The notes under the pieces: generated by a model | Seen by the model: only the letters and a program-made list of their open reading frames with translations | Told to the model about the DNA's origin: nothing | Databases searched by the model: none | Shown: in pieces, positions 59,171-64,000 of the stretch | Layout of the letters: each line of letters opens with the position of its first letter | Numbering within the stretch: the first letter of the stretch is position 1 | Assembly (NCBI GenBank): GCA_039583875.1 | Contig: CM077153.1 | Location: forward strand, 109,612,568 to 109,676,567 | Direction: 5' to 3' | Origin: Platanthera guangdongensis | Lineage: Eukaryota > Streptophyta > Magnoliopsida > Asparagales > Orchidaceae | DNA: 64,000 nt | Position numbers and translations under genes: made by a program

Positions 59171-59435
59171 GCTCATGCCCAATCCCCCTTAGGCTAACCT
59201 TATTTCCATGAATAATATGGGTTAGTGGGGTGCCTTTAGGCTGAAATAATCACCAATTTCGACCATGGTGACTAGGAGAGAGAAAAGCTCCATTTTCTCT
59301 TTAATGGAGGAGAGAGAAAATGAGAGAGAAGGACATTCATGGCTTGGAAGGCCAAGATCCCCTCTCTTATTGCCGGAATCATTTCCCCTGGTTAGTTAGG
59401 AGAAGGCCAAGGGTTTTTCCGTCCAAAGCAATGAC

Positions 59436-59451
59436 TAGGGGAGGAGAATTG
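59436..59451 (+). other. possible polypurine tract and LTR start of element E
   Basis: AGGGGAGGAGAATTG-like purine run followed by TGTCATGGCC at 59452, a common opening for long Tekay-type LTRs. No matching LTR end or second LTR is in the window, so this is tentative. Confidence 0.3.
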
Positions 59452-62400
59452 TCATGGCCGAAATAAGCTTTCAATGGCCATTAATGGCCACTGATGCCTT
59501 GGACTTTCCCCTCCCAAACTATGGCTTTAAACACCATTAGTGGACTGTGAGAAGGCTTTCCCACCATATACCTGAAGAAATCGAGCCACTTTGTAGTGCA
59601 GTTGCAGAGCACCAGAAATCGCAAATTCCGGCAATGGTGGCACGACGATCGGCCCCACTCCATCCCTCCACTACGGTCCTCCTGAACTCCTTCTTTGTGG
59701 GCTAGATCATAGGATTCATTAGAGATGAGAATCAGGCTCAATTGAGCACGATCCAGTGGAACTTTTCCACTTGTTTTTCTAAAAAAAATGAAATGTCAGG
59801 TTCGCCAGAATCCGCCGTCTCTGGAGGCCAAACCACCTCCGGCGGATATCCCTCACCTCAAAGGAGGTGGTGGTGGCGGTGGTTGGCCAGGGTGGTGGCT
59901 GGTGGGCCCGCAATTGGGCTTGGAGTTTGCTCCAAGTCGGGCAGATCTAGGTCATTGGCTGGAGGAAGAAGAAAGCTAGGGCCTGTCTAATCTGCTTTGA
60001 GATCTATGCAAGATCCAATATATTAAATCTAAATTTATGTATTTTGTCACCTAAAATCACCTGCCTTGGAATTTAAAATAGAAATACTTAGATGACTATT
60101 CAGAAAAAAGGGTCAATATGTAACTTGTAGCTATATGAGTGTTGTTTATTTTAAAATTGGTTTGAACTAATTGGAGTTTAGGTCCGACCACATCACTCAT
60201 TTTGGTGAGGTCTATACCAAGGCTTGATCAGAGATTGTTTAGGGTGCCCCCATCAATCCTTACCTCCAAACGACTTGAAATTTTGAGCATGAGCCATTTA
60301 TATCTCGATTTATAACATATCCAAAAATGAGAATTTGTGGAAAAAATTTCGAAAAGTAATTGTAGAAATTTAATAAACCATGTATGAATTATTTAATGGG
60401 TCTAATCACCTATAAACACACCAAACTTTTGGTGTATATCTCTTAGGGTAATGACATGACTATGATAAAAATCTCAACCAAATTGGGTTTGTTTTGAATA
60501 GGTTTTTGCGAGACCAACGTATGGCCCTTAAGGGTTTAATTAGGGCAAGAGTGAGCTTGGGGCATGGAGGGGCCAATTCTCACCCAAAGGGGTTGGGACT
60601 TTTGCCAGAGCTCCAAGATTATTTTAAACACCCTCACATGGAGTTTATCCTGGAGTAGTGTGGATTTGCCCCAGGACCCTAGTTCAAACCCTAAGGTTGA
60701 ACTTTAGCGGTTTGTGAAGGACAGATGTGATATGTCGATGTATGGACTTCGAGTTTAGTCCATGTAATCCAAGGATGCTAAATAGCCCTAGGAAGGAATT
60801 TGATGATGTTTAGACCTGGGCACACAACTAAAACCAATTAGGGATAGTTTAGGCCTATATATTTTATGAAAATATTGAAGAGTCATATGATCTTGGATCT
60901 TCATGAGATTTTGGTAGGAGTACTTTTATTCTGCTATTGACCTCTGAAATTTATTATAGGATGTTTAGAAAACTGTAGCTCATACTTATAGTAATAACCA
61001 TCATCTTGCCCCTTGTGATGATTTTGAAGTAACCATGGTTAAATTAATTTAGAATGATATGAAACTATGGAAAGGTTAATTAAATATCATTTAGATGCAC
61101 TATTAAATTATTTGGATTATTTGGGCATTTCATCTTAATACTTCATGTGTAAAGTGAACTAGTGCACTTTATTTTGATAAATAGATAATAAATATTATAT
61201 GTTACTGTAAAATTGTGTTACTTGGCCAGAGAACTTTTTAGGGTCAAATAGAGCATAGAAAATTATTACACATTATTTGGATGAGTTTATAAGAATGTTC
61301 CTTCACAAGTGCACTTTAATGGAATTATTTGAAGTATATTTCTACATATCTCACTTACCTTCAAATTGCATGAAACTTTGTCAGTAGTGTTTAATGATCA
61401 TTATATTGCTCTGGAAATGTTTACATAATTTTTGGACTATGATTTATGGTACTCCTTTCATTAACTCTAATTATTTGAATTACCTTGAATTAATTATTTA
61501 GAGGTTATTACATTTATAAAAATCTGTAAAATTTGGTATTCACTGATATTCTGCTATCATATAATGATTATAATTTTTTGGGTGTCCATAACTTAATGAA
61601 ATCTAGTACTTCATGTTCAAATTACCAATGGCCTAATGTTTGGGAAAATTTAATAATAGACAAATTAATTAGGAAAATTACAAGTTCCTGGTTTTAGGCT
61701 AAATATGTCATGATATACCCACAATAATTATCTTAGAGCCTTTGGAGGAAAATTTGGAGTACCTCCTGTCATGTACGTCATATATCTTACATTGGTCTAC
61801 ATATAGTAAAACTGTGAAATTGTGATAACATGAGGAATAGATATAGGAAGCTATGGTTAATAGATTACTGATTTGTGGTGAATTGAAAATGAGTTTATCA
61901 TTAGGAGACATGATGTTGAAGTATTGCTTTGATTAGTGTTAAATGGTGTTCGGGATCGACGAAACATTGTCCTTCCTATGGAGAGAGAAAAGAGTCAAAT
62001 GCGCTAGGGTTAGATTAAGTATAACTTTAAATGGGGTTTATTATGGGTAGATACCAATAATAATTACCTTGCGAAAGGGAGCTTTGGGATTCAGCCCATC
62101 ATAGTTCCTAGTGCCCTCGAGTGCCTATTACAGGAAATGCCTTCGACAGTCCAAGGTTAACGTAAGCCGTAAGACTAAATGGAATACAAGAGTAATTAGA
62201 ATTACCATAGGAGTACACTTATACTCACACTCCCCGGTGTTTTAGGAGCTAGGTTGGGTCTCACGAGCGGTAGGCTCGGTGGTTTGGTGATGGGTAGGTC
62301 AGCACGGCGAGCCTATGGCTCAGTATATATTTGTGTTGGACGGGATAGTCCGGGGAGCTTTGACTCGATGGGAAATACATTAATGTTGCATGTGCATACG

Positions 62401-63584
62401 TATAAGGTGGTGGGTCTTCAGTATTGTTGGGTCGTCGCACCGACACCAATACGTTGACTCGACAAGAGTGGTTTAGAAGTTAGCTAAATAAAGTCTGGTA
62501 CGCCAGCCGGCAAGAGTATGCATGAGCTCCGCTTAGTGCACCAGCATTGAGGCGTACGATAGGTCTGACTGGTAGTGCTGATATCAGTTTAGAGGTCGGC
62601 AAGGCCCAACCCATCGCTTCTATTTGACACTACAGAGGTATCCTGGGAGGTTAGGTTCCAGAAAGGGCGAGCTAAAGGTCTGTGTGCACAGAGTCGGGTG
62701 TGTGTGTTGCACTTGCATGTTCTTATCATAGCATACTTGCATGTCTTATCATGTTACTTTCATATAACCCTTAACACCTATTGTATAAATTGGTATGAGA
62801 CTCATTATACAATATGCCTTGCAAAATGACCCTTTCGTCTATAGGTTTGTATGGGCATTCCTATAGGTTATGGCTACTTAGTTACCTTCTTGTACTTTAC
62901 TTGCTCACCTTGTTCATGTGTATACTCATATTGCTTATCTATCATTTGCTTTTTATACTTGCTGTGATTATATACTCATGATAAACTAGTTCCTCTATCA
63001 CCTGCTTACTTTTTTTACTCTCTACATTAAATACCTTCCCTTTCCTTTTCCCCGCTCGGTGCCTAGGAGCCATGGGGGAGGGATGAGGGATGATAGGATT
63101 TAGTCTTTTAGACTAACGGTCATTGAGCAAATCATTTTAGGGGATCATGGAGCCAAACCAGGAGATGCAGCCCTAAAGGATGGTGTGTTTGGAGACAGGA
63201 CAGTCTAGCACGGGAGTTCACACAGCAGGGACAGTGAGTCCCAAACATTAGTAGTTACTTTAGATTTGCTTCTGTGATGTTCGAATTTTAGTGAGGATCA
63301 TGATGTATAGGGCAGTGGCCCTTCTTATTAGTACTTTGGTTTATCATTACTATGGACTCTCCCTTCTTGGAGATTTATTTTGTATTCATGTGATTTCTTA
63401 TGGACCGGCATTTGAGATTCATTTAACTCATGTACTTATACTACTACTTCTCTTGTACAATCGGTGTGGCCGGCAGGATCGACATTTTGTAGTGACAACG
63501 TTCCCAAGCATGCTGGTGTCACCACAAAGTGGCGGTTCAAGGCATAAGACCCTGTTGGTTTTGCAAACAAAAGGGTGTATTACA
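59452..63584. other. gene-free stretch, possibly E LTR
   Basis: About 4.1 kb, AT-rich at 60000-62200 and more GC-balanced at 62240-62700. Only short ORFs with no recognisable domain (for example 59742-59990 and 62254-62457). No tRNA, no LTR pair and no terminal inverted repeats that I can find. It may be the long LTR of element E or unrelated intergenic DNA. Confidence 0.4.
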
Positions 63585-64000
63585 GAGCCTGGGTGAGGAG
63601 ATCCTCTCAGGGTTAGAACTTTCTCTCCACCAAGGAACATTCGACCCATCTAGCTAGTGAGAGCCTATGAGGAGATCCTCTCGGGATTGGAACTTACTCT
63701 CCACCGAGGCACATTCAACCCATCCAGTTAGTGAGAGCCTAGGTGAGGAGATCCTCTCGGTGGTGGAACCTTATCGCCACCAAGGCACATTAAACTCATC
63801 CAGCTAATGAGAGCCTGGGTGAGGAAATCCTCTCTGGGTTGGAACCTACTATCTACCGAGGCACATTCGACCCATCCAGCTAGTGAAAGCTGGGTGAGGA
63901 GATCCGCTCAGTGGTGGAACCTTCTCGCCACCGAGTCACATTCGACCCATCCAACTAGTGAGAGCCCGGGTGAGGAGATCATCTCGGGGTTGGAACTTAC
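63585..64000. repeat. ~76-bp tandem repeat, at least 5 units, runs off window
   Basis: Units start with GAGCCTGGGTGAGGAGATCC or variants at 63585, 63661, 63735, 63811, about 63886 and 63962 (74-76 bp apart), each holding GGTTGGAACTTACTC, CCACCGAGGCACATTC and CATCCAGCTAGTGA. Units differ from each other by roughly 10-20 percent. Confidence 0.9.

Noticed and set aside
59742..59990. 82-residue ORF, Gly/Trp/Arg-rich
   Set aside because: No homology recognised, composition follows a GGTGG-rich patch, no conserved context.
62254..62457. Short ORFs on both strands at 62254-62457
   Set aside because: Overlapping opposite-strand ORFs with no domain. Probably chance.

Overview
This is plant nuclear heterochromatin-type DNA, almost certainly from a large-genome eudicot. 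It is built of LTR retrotransposons nested inside one another. I see no host gene, tRNA, rRNA or CRISPR. Evidence for a plant is the chromodomain Ty3/gypsy (Tekay/Del-like) and SIRE/Maximus-like Ty1/copia elements with iMet-type primer sites, 5-bp target duplications, long LTRs, and premature stops mostly explained by C-to-T or G-to-A change.

Layout, outermost to innermost. (1) Element E, a decayed + strand Tekay-like gypsy, is visible at 46477-49024 and 57865-58561; its 5' part is off the left edge. (2) Copia D (- strand) sits in E: internal pieces at 8215-9522 and 31714-33081, 5' LTR at 33082-33525 plus 45691-46476. (3) Three elements sit in D: Tekay A-1 (1-8214, -), copia B (9523-31713, +) and copia C (33526-45685, +). 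(4) Tekay A-2 (13931-23228, +) sits inside the pol gene of B; it has uninterrupted gag and pol and almost identical LTRs. Tekay element TekB (49025-57859, -) sits inside the integrase gene of E. Perfect 5-bp duplications support B (CTCTT), A-2 (GTTGT), C (GCGGC) and TekB (CAGCT), and host reading frames resume across the A-2 and TekB insertions. From 58562 to 64000 there is no gene: E 3' sequence, a ~158-bp degenerate repeat, an AT-rich stretch and a 76-bp tandem repeat running off the end.

The most interesting reading is of expression architecture. In all three Tekay copies gag has no near-5' ATG and starts immediately after an in-frame TAG that is also a splice-acceptor-like TATAG. A conserved 8-codon ATG mini-exon (MAPKRNAR-like) followed by GTAACG lies about 1.5 kb upstream inside the LTR, so splicing would join an LTR-encoded start to gag and remove the primer-binding site. 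A second, 76-77-nt GT..AG intron joins gag to protease in exact frame. In addition, every LTR family here carries an array of short CpG-rich palindromes around TCGA or GCGATA cores, upstream of a TATA-like box where one is visible. In the two SIRE-like copias a second copy of the family's own array plus a TATA box lies about 110 nt upstream of the extra third ORF, which looks like an internal promoter.
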